From Caballeronia glebae (GTDB lineage: Bacteria > Pseudomonadota > Gammaproteobacteria > Burkholderiales > Burkholderiaceae): DNA of 51,107 nt. The notes below the pieces were generated by a model that saw nothing but the letters and a program-made list of their open reading frames with translations, had not been told where the DNA came from and ran no database searches. Position 1 is the stretch's first letter, and each line of letters opens with the position of its first letter. The stretch lies in NCBI RefSeq assembly GCF_001545035.1, contig NZ_FCOJ02000056.1, positions 1 through 51,107 of the forward strand, written 5' to 3'. This document shows positions 16,792-24,991 of this stretch, in pieces. Both the position numbers and the translations under genes were made by a program.

Positions 16792-17190
16792 ATGTCCACC
16801 AGCAATGTTCCGAACCCGGCGCGCAGCGTGAAAACGCCCGGCCCCGATCATCCGATCACGATCGAGCGCAATCCTTCGCGTGTCGTGGTCACGGTCGCGG
16901 GGCGCATCGTCGCCGATACGCGCGACGCGCTGATGTTGCGTGAAGCGCACTATCCGCCCGTCTTCTACATCCCGCGCAAGGATGTCGACATGGCGCTACT
17001 CGAACGCACCGACCATTCGACGTACTGCCCATACAAGGGCGACGCCGCGTACTTTTCGATTCCTTCGGGCGGCGAGCGCGCCGTCGATGCGATCTGGACT
17101 TACGAGTCCCCGTTTCCCGCTGTCGAGCCGATCCGCGACCACCTCGCGTTCTATGCCGACCGTGTCGATTCGATCGAACAACACCAGTAA
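16792..17190 (+). CDS. DUF427 domain protein
   Basis: A 132-residue protein made of a single DUF427 domain. The typical features are VVVTVAGRIVADTRDALMLRE, the aromatic PPVFYIPRKDVDMALLERTD, the TYCPYKGDAAYFS motif and the ending LAFYADRVDSIE. No reaction is established for this family; members are small soluble proteins often found beside oxidoreductases. A strong AAGGAGGGAAC ribosome site lies just before the ATG at 16792. It sits between the Old Yellow Enzyme and an SDR in the LysR-controlled operon, so it probably belongs to the same process. Confidence 0.9.
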   Translation: MSTSNVPNPARSVKTPGPDHPITIERNPSRVVVTVAGRIVADTRDALMLREAHYPPVFYIPRKDVDMALLERTDHSTYCPYKGDAAYFSIPSGGERAVDAIWTYESPFPAVEPIRDHLAFYADRVDSIEQHQ

Positions 17191-17199
17191 GGAACCAGC

Positions 17200-17943
17200 A
17201 TGAACGAACAGGCAGTCGTACTCGTGACGGGCGCATTGAGCGGCATCGGCCGCGCCGCCGCCCTCGCCTTTGCGCGCGCAAAGGCCCGCGTCGTGATCTC
17301 GGGCCGCCGCGCGGACGAAGGCGTGGCGCTCGCCCACACGCTTCGCTCGCTCGGCGCGCAAGCGGAGTTCATCGCCGCCGACGTGCGGATCGAAGATGAC
17401 GTGCAGGCGCTGGTCGAGCGCACGATCGCGCGCTTTGGAAGGCTCGATATCGCCGTGAACGCGGCCGGGACGGAAGGCGAATCGGGCCCCGTCGTCGACC
17501 AGACCACCGCGCGTTACGCGGACGTTTTCGATGCGAACGTGCTGGGCACCCTGCTCGCGATGAAGCATCAATTGCGCGCGATGTCGGCACAACGCAGCGG
17601 CAGCATCGTCAATGTCTCGTCGACGATGGGCGCGCGCGGCGCGGCGGGTGCATCGCTCTATGTTGCCAGCAAGCATGCCGTCGAAGGGCTGACGAAGTCG
17701 GCGGCGCTCGAAGCGGCGGCCTTCGGCGTGCGCGTCAACGCGGTCGCGCCGGGCCCGGTGCAAACGCCGATGCTCGACCGTCTCACGCAGACGCCCGAAC
17801 GCAAGGCGGCGTTCCTCGACACCGTACCGCTGAGACGCGCGGGCACGCCGGACGAAATCGCCGAAGCAATCGTGTACGTGGCGTCGGCCAGTTTCATGAC
17901 GGGCGAAGTGCTGCGCATGAACGGCGGCCGCACGGCGTCGTGA
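17200..17943 (+). CDS. SDR family oxidoreductase (paralogue 2a)
   Basis: A 247-residue classical SDR. Cofactor motif TGALSGIG at residues 10-17, VNAAG near 86-90, catalytic Ser near 140, Tyr154 and Lys158 (YVASK), and the C-terminal RMNGGRTAS. It retains SGRR after strand 2, arginines that favour NADP(H). It closely resembles the SDR at 21186 (shared GTEG..GP.V.QT and VLGTLL..KH.LR.M blocks). It begins nine bases after the DUF427 gene and ends the first LysR-controlled operon. The SDR call is certain; the substrate is unknown. Confidence 0.92.
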   Translation: MNEQAVVLVTGALSGIGRAAALAFARAKARVVISGRRADEGVALAHTLRSLGAQAEFIAADVRIEDDVQALVERTIARFGRLDIAVNAAGTEGESGPVVDQTTARYADVFDANVLGTLLAMKHQLRAMSAQRSGSIVNVSSTMGARGAAGASLYVASKHAVEGLTKSAALEAAAFGVRVNAVAPGPVQTPMLDRLTQTPERKAAFLDTVPLRRAGTPDEIAEAIVYVASASFMTGEVLRMNGGRTAS

Positions 17944-18011
17944 GCCATGCTTGCCAGGTATGCCGCGCAGCCTACAAAGTCTTTTTCCTGACGACGCGCG
18001 ACGCCTACATT
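17944..18011 (+). promoter_or_regulatory. LysR-type operator and promoter, copy B
   Basis: The second copy of the 40-bp element occupies 17947-17986, directly after the stop of the preceding SDR. It has GCCATGC-N7-GTATGCC, the same CCTACAAAGTCTTTTT block as copy A, TTTTTC as -35 (17982-17987), an 18-base spacer and TACATT as -10 (18006-18011). It would start transcription of the hydrolase/SDR/MFS unit about 120 bases before the hydrolase. Confidence 0.65.
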
Positions 18012-18138
18012 ACCTCTCAGGACGGCGCGATACGAAGCACGAATGGGTCACGCGAAACATCGCAGCAAGTCGCAACCCATACGTTTGAGCTATATCGCGC
18101 CGCGCTACCTTCAACGGCTTTCTGAAAGGACTACCGCC

Positions 18139-19005
18139 ATGACCCGCCACACTCACCGGACCGCGCCGACGCAATTCGTCGAGACCAACGGCATCCGTTT
18201 TGCGTACCGCCGCTTCGGCAATTCCACGGGCGTGCCGCTCGTGATGAACATTCACTTCACCGGCACGATGGATCACTGGGACCCGGCCGTCACCGACGGA
18301 CTCGCGCAACACCGCGAAGTGATCCTGTTCAACAACGCCGGGATTTCGAGCAGCTCGGGCGAGGTGCCGGAGTCGATCGAAGAGATGGCGGCCAATGCGG
18401 GCGCGTTCATCGAAGCGCTGGGCCTGAAGCAGGTCGACGTGCTCGGCTTTTCGATGGGCGGACTGATCGCGCAGCAACTGGCCATTGCGAAGCCGCAACT
18501 CGTGCGCAAAGTGATTCTCGTCGGCACCGGGCCGCGCAGCGGCGAAGGCATGACCACGCTCACGCCGCAAGCGCAGGAGATTTTCGGCGCGTCGTATGTG
18601 CATCCCGACCATCTGTGGCTGCGCGTGCATTTCGCGCCGTCCGAAGCGAGCCAGGCGGCGGGCCGTGGCTTTATCGAACGCTTCCGTCTTCGCACCGATA
18701 ACCGCGATCCCGAAGCCGACGACAAGGTCGCGCCCGCGCAACTCGCCGCGCTCGCCAAGTGGGGCGCGCCGCGCGAGAACCCGTACGACTATCTCGCCGC
18801 GCTGAAGCAGCCGACGCTCGTCGTCAACGGCGACAACGACGTGATCATCTATTCGATCAACTCGTGGATCCTGCAACAGCACATCCCGAACGCGCAACTG
18901 ATCATCTATCCGGATGCGAATCACGGCTCGCTTTATCAGTACCCGGCGCGCTTCGTCGCGCATGTCGAGCAGTTTCTTTCCGAAGCGAACGTAACGTCCG
19001 CGTAA
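18139..19005 (+). CDS. Alpha/beta hydrolase
   Basis: A 288-residue alpha/beta-fold hydrolase. The nucleophile elbow is GFSMGG with Ser105, the acid is probably in NGDNDVI near residue 234, and the histidine in ANHGSL near residue 262. An oxyanion strand NIHFTGTMDHWDP lies near the N-terminus. Such proteins hydrolyse esters, lactones or C-C bonds; no signal peptide is present, so it is cytoplasmic. It is the first gene behind promoter copy B. The ATG at 18139 has AAAGGA about ten bases upstream. The substrate is presumably linked to the SDR and Old Yellow Enzyme chemistry of this regulon. Confidence 0.88.
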   Translation: MTRHTHRTAPTQFVETNGIRFAYRRFGNSTGVPLVMNIHFTGTMDHWDPAVTDGLAQHREVILFNNAGISSSSGEVPESIEEMAANAGAFIEALGLKQVDVLGFSMGGLIAQQLAIAKPQLVRKVILVGTGPRSGEGMTTLTPQAQEIFGASYVHPDHLWLRVHFAPSEASQAAGRGFIERFRLRTDNRDPEADDKVAPAQLAALAKWGAPRENPYDYLAALKQPTLVVNGDNDVIIYSINSWILQQHIPNAQLIIYPDANHGSLYQYPARFVAHVEQFLSEANVTSA

Positions 19006-19041
19006 CGCGCCTTCCCACACAACGCTCACTGGATTTTCATC

Positions 19042-19797
19042 ATGACCTCTCTGACCTCTTTGACAGGCAAGACCGCGCTCGTAACCGGCGCTTCCCGCGG
19101 CATCGGCCGCGCCACCGCCATCGCGCTCGCCAAAGCCGGCGCGCGCGTGCTGGTTCACGCAAGCAAGGCGTCGCAGGCCGCCGACGATGTCGTCGAGACG
19201 ATCCGCGCGGCAGGCGGACAGGCGGACAAGGTCGCCGCCGACTTGCGCGACGCGAACGGTCCGCATGAACTCGCAAAGCGCGTGCGATCGCTGACGGGCG
19301 AACGGCTCGACATTCTCGTCGCGAATGCGGGCATCTCGAAGGCCGCCTCGATCGAGGACACGACCGTCGAGGACTTCGACAATCTGTTCGCCGTCAACGT
19401 GCGCGCTCCGTTCTTCCTCGTGCAGCAATTGCTGCCGGTGCTGGGCGATGGCAGCAGCGTCGTACTGCTGTCGTCGCTGGCCGCGCGCGCGTCCGTCAAC
19501 AACCTGTCCGCGTATGCCGCGACCAAGGGCGCGGTCGACACGCTCGTGCGCCACTTCGCCTCGGCGCTCGGCGAGCGGGGAATTCGCGTCAACGCCATCG
19601 CGCCGGGCGTCGTGGAAACAGACATGTCGAACTTCGCGAAGACAGACGCGGGCCGCGATTTCACGCTGGGCATGCAGGCGCTCAAGCGCGTGGCGCAACC
19701 TAACGATATCGCGGGCGCCGTGGTGTTCCTCGCCTCCGACGACGCGCGCTGGGTAACGGGCGACACGTTGCGCGTGGACGGCGGATCGAAGCTCTGA
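19042..19797 (+). CDS. SDR family oxidoreductase (paralogue 1b)
   Basis: A 251-residue classical SDR with TGASRGIG near residues 15-22, the VANAGISKAASIEDT block, the YAATK catalytic motif near 158-162 and the ending RVDGGSKL. By eye about three quarters of its residues match the SDR at 14804, so the two are recent paralogues within one regulon. It follows the hydrolase by 36 bases, and its stop overlaps the start of the MFS gene by one base (TGATG). The chemistry is NAD(P)H-linked ketone/alcohol interconversion; the substrate is unknown. Confidence 0.92.
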   Translation: MTSLTSLTGKTALVTGASRGIGRATAIALAKAGARVLVHASKASQAADDVVETIRAAGGQADKVAADLRDANGPHELAKRVRSLTGERLDILVANAGISKAASIEDTTVEDFDNLFAVNVRAPFFLVQQLLPVLGDGSSVVLLSSLAARASVNNLSAYAATKGAVDTLVRHFASALGERGIRVNAIAPGVVETDMSNFAKTDAGRDFTLGMQALKRVAQPNDIAGAVVFLASDDARWVTGDTLRVDGGSKL

Positions 19798-20996
19798 TGC
19801 GCGCCCGCTCGGGCGCTGCCTTCTGGATCGCGGCGTGCGTGATCGTTCAGACGTTATGGACGAGCGCTGCGCCCGCGATGAGCTACGCGTGGTATGCGCG
19901 CGTCTGGCACGCGAGCAACGCGACGATCTCCGCCATCTTCGCTGCGTACCCCGTGGTCGTCGCGCTCACGCTGTTTGCGCTCGGCGGCCTGTCCGACGCC
20001 ATCGGACGACGCGCGACCGTGCTGCTCGGACTCGCGGCATCGATCGTCGGTGTGACGGCGTTCGCGATGGCCGGCAGCGTCGGCCACCTTTTTGTCGGTC
20101 GACTTTTCATGGGACTGGGGGTCGGGCTGGCGGCGGGCCCGGCATCGGCGGAATTGCTCGACCACGCGCCTGCAGGGGACCGCGCGTTTGCCAGTGCGAT
20201 CAACACTGCTGCGCAAGTGTCGGGGCTTGGGGCGGCCACCATCGTCGGCGGCGCGTTGATCCAGTACGCGCCCGATCCGGCGCATCGCACGTTCGACGTA
20301 CTGCTGCTATTGCTGGTCGCCCTGTTCGTCGCGTGCTGGCGCTATCTGCCGCGTGGCCGGCAGTGTGTGTCGGCCGATCCGGGTCTGCGCGCTGCGCGTC
20401 TTCCGCCCGACATGCGCGCGACCGTGCTGAGCGCCGCGCCATCCGTGATGTCCGCGTTCGTGGTCGGCACCGTGATGCTCTCGCTGGGCGCGCAGATCGC
20501 GCGCGATCTGGTGCGCTCGCAAAACATGCTGATCAACGGCGTGGTGATCGCGTCGTTCGCGACCGTCTGGGGCGCGGCCAGTCTTCTATTCAAACGTCTG
20601 CCTTCTCACCTGGCAATTCGCGCGGGAGGCGGCATCGCAGCCATATCGATGCTGACGCTCGCATTCGCCGCGCACATCCATTCGTTAGCCATCCTGATCG
20701 TCTCCGTTTTCGCGGCGGGCATCGGGTACGCGCTGCTCTTCATGGGGGGAATCGCGCTCGTCGGCAATCGCATCGATCATCGTCACCGGGCCTTGTCGCT
20801 ATCGACGCTGTATTTCGCGGGCTACGCGATGCAGGCGATCACCGCTCTTGCGCTAGGCATCGCAGCGTCGCACATACGCTTGCGCGATGCCGTCACCTTT
20901 GGCGCTATCGCGATAGCCGTGGCGTGCGTTCTGACGGCAGCGCACGCAGGAACGTTCGATACGCGTCGCGGAGACCGGGATGAGCGAACTGTCTGA
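19797..20996 (+). CDS. MFS transporter
   Basis: A 399-residue membrane protein with about twelve hydrophobic segments. The loop between helices 2 and 3 reads GGLSDAIGRRATVLLGL, the MFS signature, and helix 4 contains LFMGLGVGLAAGPASAE. It overlaps the preceding SDR stop by one base, so the two are translationally coupled. The sequence does not separate uptake from efflux; the first half resembles drug-efflux-type carriers. Being the last gene in the promoter B unit, it probably moves the substrate or product of the hydrolase and SDR. Confidence 0.88.
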   Translation: MRARSGAAFWIAACVIVQTLWTSAAPAMSYAWYARVWHASNATISAIFAAYPVVVALTLFALGGLSDAIGRRATVLLGLAASIVGVTAFAMAGSVGHLFVGRLFMGLGVGLAAGPASAELLDHAPAGDRAFASAINTAAQVSGLGAATIVGGALIQYAPDPAHRTFDVLLLLLVALFVACWRYLPRGRQCVSADPGLRAARLPPDMRATVLSAAPSVMSAFVVGTVMLSLGAQIARDLVRSQNMLINGVVIASFATVWGAASLLFKRLPSHLAIRAGGGIAAISMLTLAFAAHIHSLAILIVSVFAAGIGYALLFMGGIALVGNRIDHRHRALSLSTLYFAGYAMQAITALALGIAASHIRLRDAVTFGAIAIAVACVLTAAHAGTFDTRRGDRDERTV

Positions 20997-21046
20997 ACGA
21001 ACGATCGGTTATAACGCATCGAAGTTGCGTACCCGTGCTTCTCGCG

Positions 21047-21114
21047 GGCATGCTTATCAGGCATGCCACCCAACCTGGAAAGTCTTTTTCAAAAAGGCAC
21101 GAGGCGCATAAAGT
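21047..21114 (+). promoter_or_regulatory. LysR-type operator and promoter, copy C
   Basis: The third copy has the best palindrome, GGCATGC-N7-GCATGCC (21047-21067), perfect over seven bases per arm and with T-N11-A. It continues with an AAAGTCTTTTT block, TTTTTC as -35 (21085-21090), an 18-base spacer and TAAAGT as -10 (21109-21114). The start of the SDR at 21186 lies about 65 bases from the expected transcription start. Confidence 0.65.
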
Positions 21115-21185
21115 TAGCTCTGTCATGCTCACCGAGCAGCGCGATACGAACAGCGTGTCGTGAACCCAACTGACAGGAGTCTCGA

Positions 21186-21932
21186 ATGAACCAACCCGTC
21201 GTCCTCATCACTGGCGCCCTCACGGGCATTGGCCGTGCAACCGCTTTCGCGTTCGCCCGTTCAGGCGCGCGGCTCGTCGTATCGGGTCGCCGTGCAGCCG
21301 AAGGCGCAGCGCTCGAAGCCGAACTTCGCGAGGCTGGCGCCGAAGCACACTTCGTCCAGGCTGACGTGCGCCGCGACGAAGAAGTCCGCAATCTGGTCGA
21401 TCAGACCGTCGCCCGCTACGGCCGGCTGGACGTGGCCGTCAACAACGCCGGCACGGAAGGCCGGCCTGGGCCCATCGTCGAGCAGACCGCCGACAGCTAT
21501 GCCGATACTTTCGACACCAACGTGCTTGGAACGCTGCTGAGCCTCAAGCACGAGTTGCGCGTGATGACTAGCCAGAAGGCCGGCAGCATTGTCAACATCT
21601 CGTCGACTTACGGTCATGAAGGCGCGGCATTCGCATCGGTTTATGCGGGCAGCAAACACGCCGTCGAAGGCATCACGAAATCGGCCGCGCTCGAAGTTGC
21701 GTCGTCGGGCGTTCGCGTCAACGCCGTCGCGCCCGGTCCGACCGATACGGGAATGCTGGATCGCTTCACCAGCACGGCGGAGAACAAGGCAGCGCTCGCC
21801 GCCGCCGTACCCCTCGCGCGTATTGGTAAGCCCGACGACATTGCCTCGGCCGTGCTTTATCTCGCAGCGGATGGCGCCGCGTTCGTCACCGGTCAGATCC
21901 TGACTGTCGACGGCGGGAAGACGGCAGGCTAA
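21186..21932 (+). CDS. SDR family oxidoreductase (paralogue 2b)
   Basis: A 248-residue classical SDR: TGALTGIG at residues 9-16, NNAG near 86-89, catalytic Ser near 139, Tyr153 and Lys157 (YAGSK), and the ending TVDGGKTAG. It is the paralogue of the SDR at 17200. A GACAGGAGTCTCG ribosome site precedes the ATG. It has its own copy of the LysR-type promoter element and may be transcribed with the GST gene that follows 75 bases later. The substrate is unknown. Confidence 0.92.
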   Translation: MNQPVVLITGALTGIGRATAFAFARSGARLVVSGRRAAEGAALEAELREAGAEAHFVQADVRRDEEVRNLVDQTVARYGRLDVAVNNAGTEGRPGPIVEQTADSYADTFDTNVLGTLLSLKHELRVMTSQKAGSIVNISSTYGHEGAAFASVYAGSKHAVEGITKSAALEVASSGVRVNAVAPGPTDTGMLDRFTSTAENKAALAAAVPLARIGKPDDIASAVLYLAADGAAFVTGQILTVDGGKTAG

Positions 21933-22007
21933 AGCGACTTAACCCGCTCGCCTGCGTGCTCGCTGCCTGGCGGGCGGTTCAAATCCTCGTATCGGAATGG
22001 AACGTGC

Positions 22008-22655
22008 ATGAAAACCGACCTCACGCTTTATGAATCCAAGGCATCGCCCAACTCTCGGCGGGTTCGAATTTTTCTTGCCGAGAAGGGCATCGAGATCCCG
22101 ATCAAGTCAGTAGACCTCGGCGCGAAAAAGCAATTCTCCGATGCGTACATCGCGATCAATCCTCGCCGGCAGGTTCCCACGCTTGTATTGGAAGACGGCA
22201 CGGCAATCGGCGAAGTCCCCGCAATCTGGAGTTACATCGAAGAAGCGTATCCGGGGAAACATGCTTTGCTGGGCGCGACGCCGCAACAGAAAGCGCTCAT
22301 CGCGATGTGGGAGCGGCGCGCGGAACTCGACGGCATTGCGGCCGTGATGGAAGGCGTGCGAAACGCGGTCGCCGGACTGAAGGGACGCGCATTGTCGGGG
22401 CCTCATGCTTATAAGCAGATTCCCGAGATCGTCGAGCGCAGCAAGCTGCGCGTGGCGAACTTCTTCGCTGACTTCAACGAGCGCCTGAAGACGGTTCCCT
22501 TCGTGGCCGGCGAAGCGTTCTCGGCGGCCGACATCACAACGCTGGTGACGATCGACTTCGCGGCGGGCGGCATGAAGATTAACATTCCCGCTGACTTCGA
22601 TGCATTGCGGAGTTGGTACGGCAGGGTATCGGACCGGGCATCGTCGAAGGCATAG
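22008..22655 (+). CDS. Glutathione S-transferase family protein
   Basis: A 215-residue GST. The N-terminal thioredoxin-like domain has LYESKASPNSRRVRIFLAEKGI, with the serine of SPNS in the position of the catalytic Ser/Cys, then the cis-proline motif RRQVPTLVLEDGT and the glutathione-contacting glutamate of AIGEVPAIWSYIEE. The helical C-terminal domain carries FVAGEAFSAADITTLVTIDFA, the capping box. It conjugates or reduces electrophiles with glutathione in the cytoplasm. Next to ene-reductase and SDR genes it could detoxify enones or epoxides arising from the pathway. It may be read through from the upstream SDR. Confidence 0.9.
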   Translation: MKTDLTLYESKASPNSRRVRIFLAEKGIEIPIKSVDLGAKKQFSDAYIAINPRRQVPTLVLEDGTAIGEVPAIWSYIEEAYPGKHALLGATPQQKALIAMWERRAELDGIAAVMEGVRNAVAGLKGRALSGPHAYKQIPEIVERSKLRVANFFADFNERLKTVPFVAGEAFSAADITTLVTIDFAAGGMKINIPADFDALRSWYGRVSDRASSKA

Positions 22656-23297
22656 GCGAGCGGACGTTGTTATCGCCGTTATTCGGTCGCATCGGACCTG
22701 AGCATGTCGGGGACCGATCTTCGTCCTCCACTGCCACGTGCCGGAGGTCTGGTCTCCAAGAGACGCCGCCAATCGAAAGTCTTGGCGGCTCCGCGGGCAA
22801 ACGGCTGGAAGTGGCCGACCGTCGTCGTAGCCTCTGTCGCCCTGAACGACGTGCCGCCGAAATCAAAGCCGCCGAATGTTGCGCTGGTGCGTGCGCATCG
22901 TCGGCGCGCGGCGGAACTACGGACGGCGGGCGAACGCATGACGATGGCAGCATCGACCCCGGTGATGGGGGCCCGTTCGCGTTGGGAGCGGACGGGCGGT
23001 ACCGGTTGGCAAAGACAGGGGCACTGCGCGTTGTCGGTCTTAGCAGTCGTTCAGGTGGTCGCACAAGCGAGGCAGCGTCGGGTCCCTTTTCCGTCGTTAG
23101 ATGCTTTGCCCCCGCAAACGCTGAATCCATGGTCGGCAGTTGAGTCTTCGCAACCTGGAAGAGACCGTAGCTGAAAGCCAAAGCGGACACTCGCGCGTTC
23201 AACCGAAATCCGATCCACGTATGCCACAATTGCCGCCGAAGCTGTAACTTAACTCGATGGGCTCGGCCGCCACCACGGCATAGCATCCGGTGAAACC
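22656..23297. other. Intergenic region with no gene seen
   Basis: About 640 bases carry several overlapping open frames on both strands, but all are rich in Arg, Ser and Pro and none shows a domain or a good ribosome site. I read the stretch as non-coding or decayed sequence at the edge of the defence patch. Confidence 0.45.
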
Positions 23298-24032
23298 ATG
23301 CTCAAACACAACGTTCAAGCGGTCTTGGATTCTTACTATGCGGAGGCGCTTACCGCGGCCGAGTCCGGCTTTATGGCATATTTTCACGAGTTGTCGGCGC
23401 CGTTCCTCCTTAGCGTATCTCAGGCTTACCTGGATGCGCCCCTCCGGGTAATGTTCATCGGGAAGGAAACCAACGGTTGGTGTGGCAAGCTGCGAGCCTT
23501 CTACGAGCGTCCAGACGGAATTGCCATTGCGAAGACTCGCTACGAGGATCAACAAGCCCGTGGCACCGGCAATAGTGAGTTCTTAAGGCAGTGGAAGCGG
23601 TTCGCTGATGCGTTCGCTGGAGGCAATCGAGCGGCTGTCTGCTGGAACAATCTAATGAAGATGGACTGGCACCGCCCGAAGCGCGGCTACTCTCGGACCT
23701 CGATTGGGCATTCCGCTCATTTGTTTGATTTCTCGGTGGCGGCCGTCCATTTCGAAATCGAACTGCTTAAGCCAGACCTAATCATCTTCGGTTGCGGCCA
23801 CAAGTACGACCGCGCCTTGAAAGCCGTGCTTCCCGAGCGTCAAGCTGTGAAGGTTGAGCCAAAGGCTCTGTGGCATTTCCGGTCGAATGGCATCGAGTGT
23901 TTTAGGACATTTCATCCAGATGCGTGGGATTGCCACGCCCCAAGAACAATCAGACAGTACTACCAGGAGATTATCGACACCGCTTCGAAGGTGTTTGCTG
24001 AGCGCCTGCCGATGCAGAAAGGTTCGGCATAG
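23298..24032 (+). CDS. Uncharacterised protein, possibly uracil-DNA-glycosylase-like fold
   Basis: A 244-residue soluble protein that I do not recognise with certainty. Four conserved-looking segments are spaced as in the uracil-DNA glycosylase superfamily: RVMFIGKETNGW (residues 50-61, motif 1 position), AAVCWNNLMKMDW (about 106-118), KPDLIIFGCGHKYD (about 156-169) and CFRTFHPDAW (about 198-207, the place of the HPSP-like motif). Catalytic residues of known UDGs are not clearly conserved, so it may be a fold relative with another activity. It is less GC-rich than the catabolic genes and lies upstream of mcrBC, which suggests a defence or DNA-processing role. No strong ribosome site is visible. 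Confidence 0.6.
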   Translation: MLKHNVQAVLDSYYAEALTAAESGFMAYFHELSAPFLLSVSQAYLDAPLRVMFIGKETNGWCGKLRAFYERPDGIAIAKTRYEDQQARGTGNSEFLRQWKRFADAFAGGNRAAVCWNNLMKMDWHRPKRGYSRTSIGHSAHLFDFSVAAVHFEIELLKPDLIIFGCGHKYDRALKAVLPERQAVKVEPKALWHFRSNGIECFRTFHPDAWDCHAPRTIRQYYQEIIDTASKVFAERLPMQKGSA

Positions 24033-24991
24033 GCTGGCTTCGTCTCAACGTAGCCCTTGAAAATCGATGTTCTTCCGCACGGTCGTCCGCGCACTGGCGG
24101 TGTTTTTATGAGCCGGAAGGCAGAAACCGACGCATGCGTGACCTTCTCCTGCTCACGCGTCTTCTAGTCGTTTGAACAAGTCTTTGTGCTGAGAGTAGAT
24201 GGAGGCAAGTCGCAACCCATAGTCATCGTCCGCATATCCCTTCGTTCCGGCTGCAGGGTTGCGGGCCGCACGCCGCCGTGCTTGTCGTCTCTGAACAAGC
24301 TTTATCCGTACGTGCTGCTTCATGACGTGTGCGAGGTGTTGGGGATTGTTTTGAACTCGTGCTCGTGCCAGACATGGTCGCAAATTCCGACGCGACGCCG
24401 GCGCTCTGGATTCAAGTGTCGCTGGCTGTCGTGCTGGGACGGATTCTCGTCATCGTATCTTTCACTTACTTGGGATCCAAGTAGGACCGCGCCATTCCCG
24501 TCAGAATCTCGGATTAACGCGCTTGCGTCATCCTGTGCCAGGAATAGCCGATTGCGGGCGCTGCCATGAATTTTTCCTGACTCCGCTGCGCGAGCAAGCG
24601 CCGTCTTCGGCGGTCTGGCTGGTCGATTGTCCGAGATTCGCAGCCCAATGTCGAATGACGATTCCTAGCCGAGCCCTGCCGGATGGTCAATGCAAGGACC
24701 TCGGCCATAGCGGACGTTCGGGTATCGTCCTCCATGCGGCGGCTCCAGACTCCTTTCCCGTCTTTCAAAAGCTTCGCGAGCGCGAATGTCGGTTGTATTG
24801 ACGCGTATGCGTATCCTCGACCTTTGCTGCCGTCCAGTCGGCCGCATTTGCAGGTCCTCTATCAAATACGAAGCGGACGCTTGCAATCCCAAGGAATCGG
24901 CCATGCACTATCGTCGAGCGATCCAATCGATTCGAGCTAGCACATTGCTTTATGATCACAGGAACTTCGCGCCCGCTCTCGCACAACACCC
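24033..24991. other. Intergenic region with no clear gene; possible gene remnants
   Basis: Nearly 960 bases without a convincing gene. A short minus-strand frame (24153-24383) ends in a plausible protein-like segment (DDDYGLRLASIYSQHKDLFKRLEDA without start context), and could be the remnant of an older gene. Other frames are low-complexity. The region separates the UDG-like gene from mcrB and has mixed base composition, as expected for an island with past rearrangements. Confidence 0.4.

Noticed and set aside
22579..23286. A 235-codon minus-strand frame between the GST and UDG-like genes
   Set aside because: It is Arg/Ser/Pro-rich, overlaps the GST gene, and has no domain, no ribosome site and no hydrophobic or catalytic pattern.
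24153..24383. Short minus-strand frame as a complete gene
   Set aside because: Only its C-terminal half looks protein-like, and there is no start context. It is noted as a possible remnant only.
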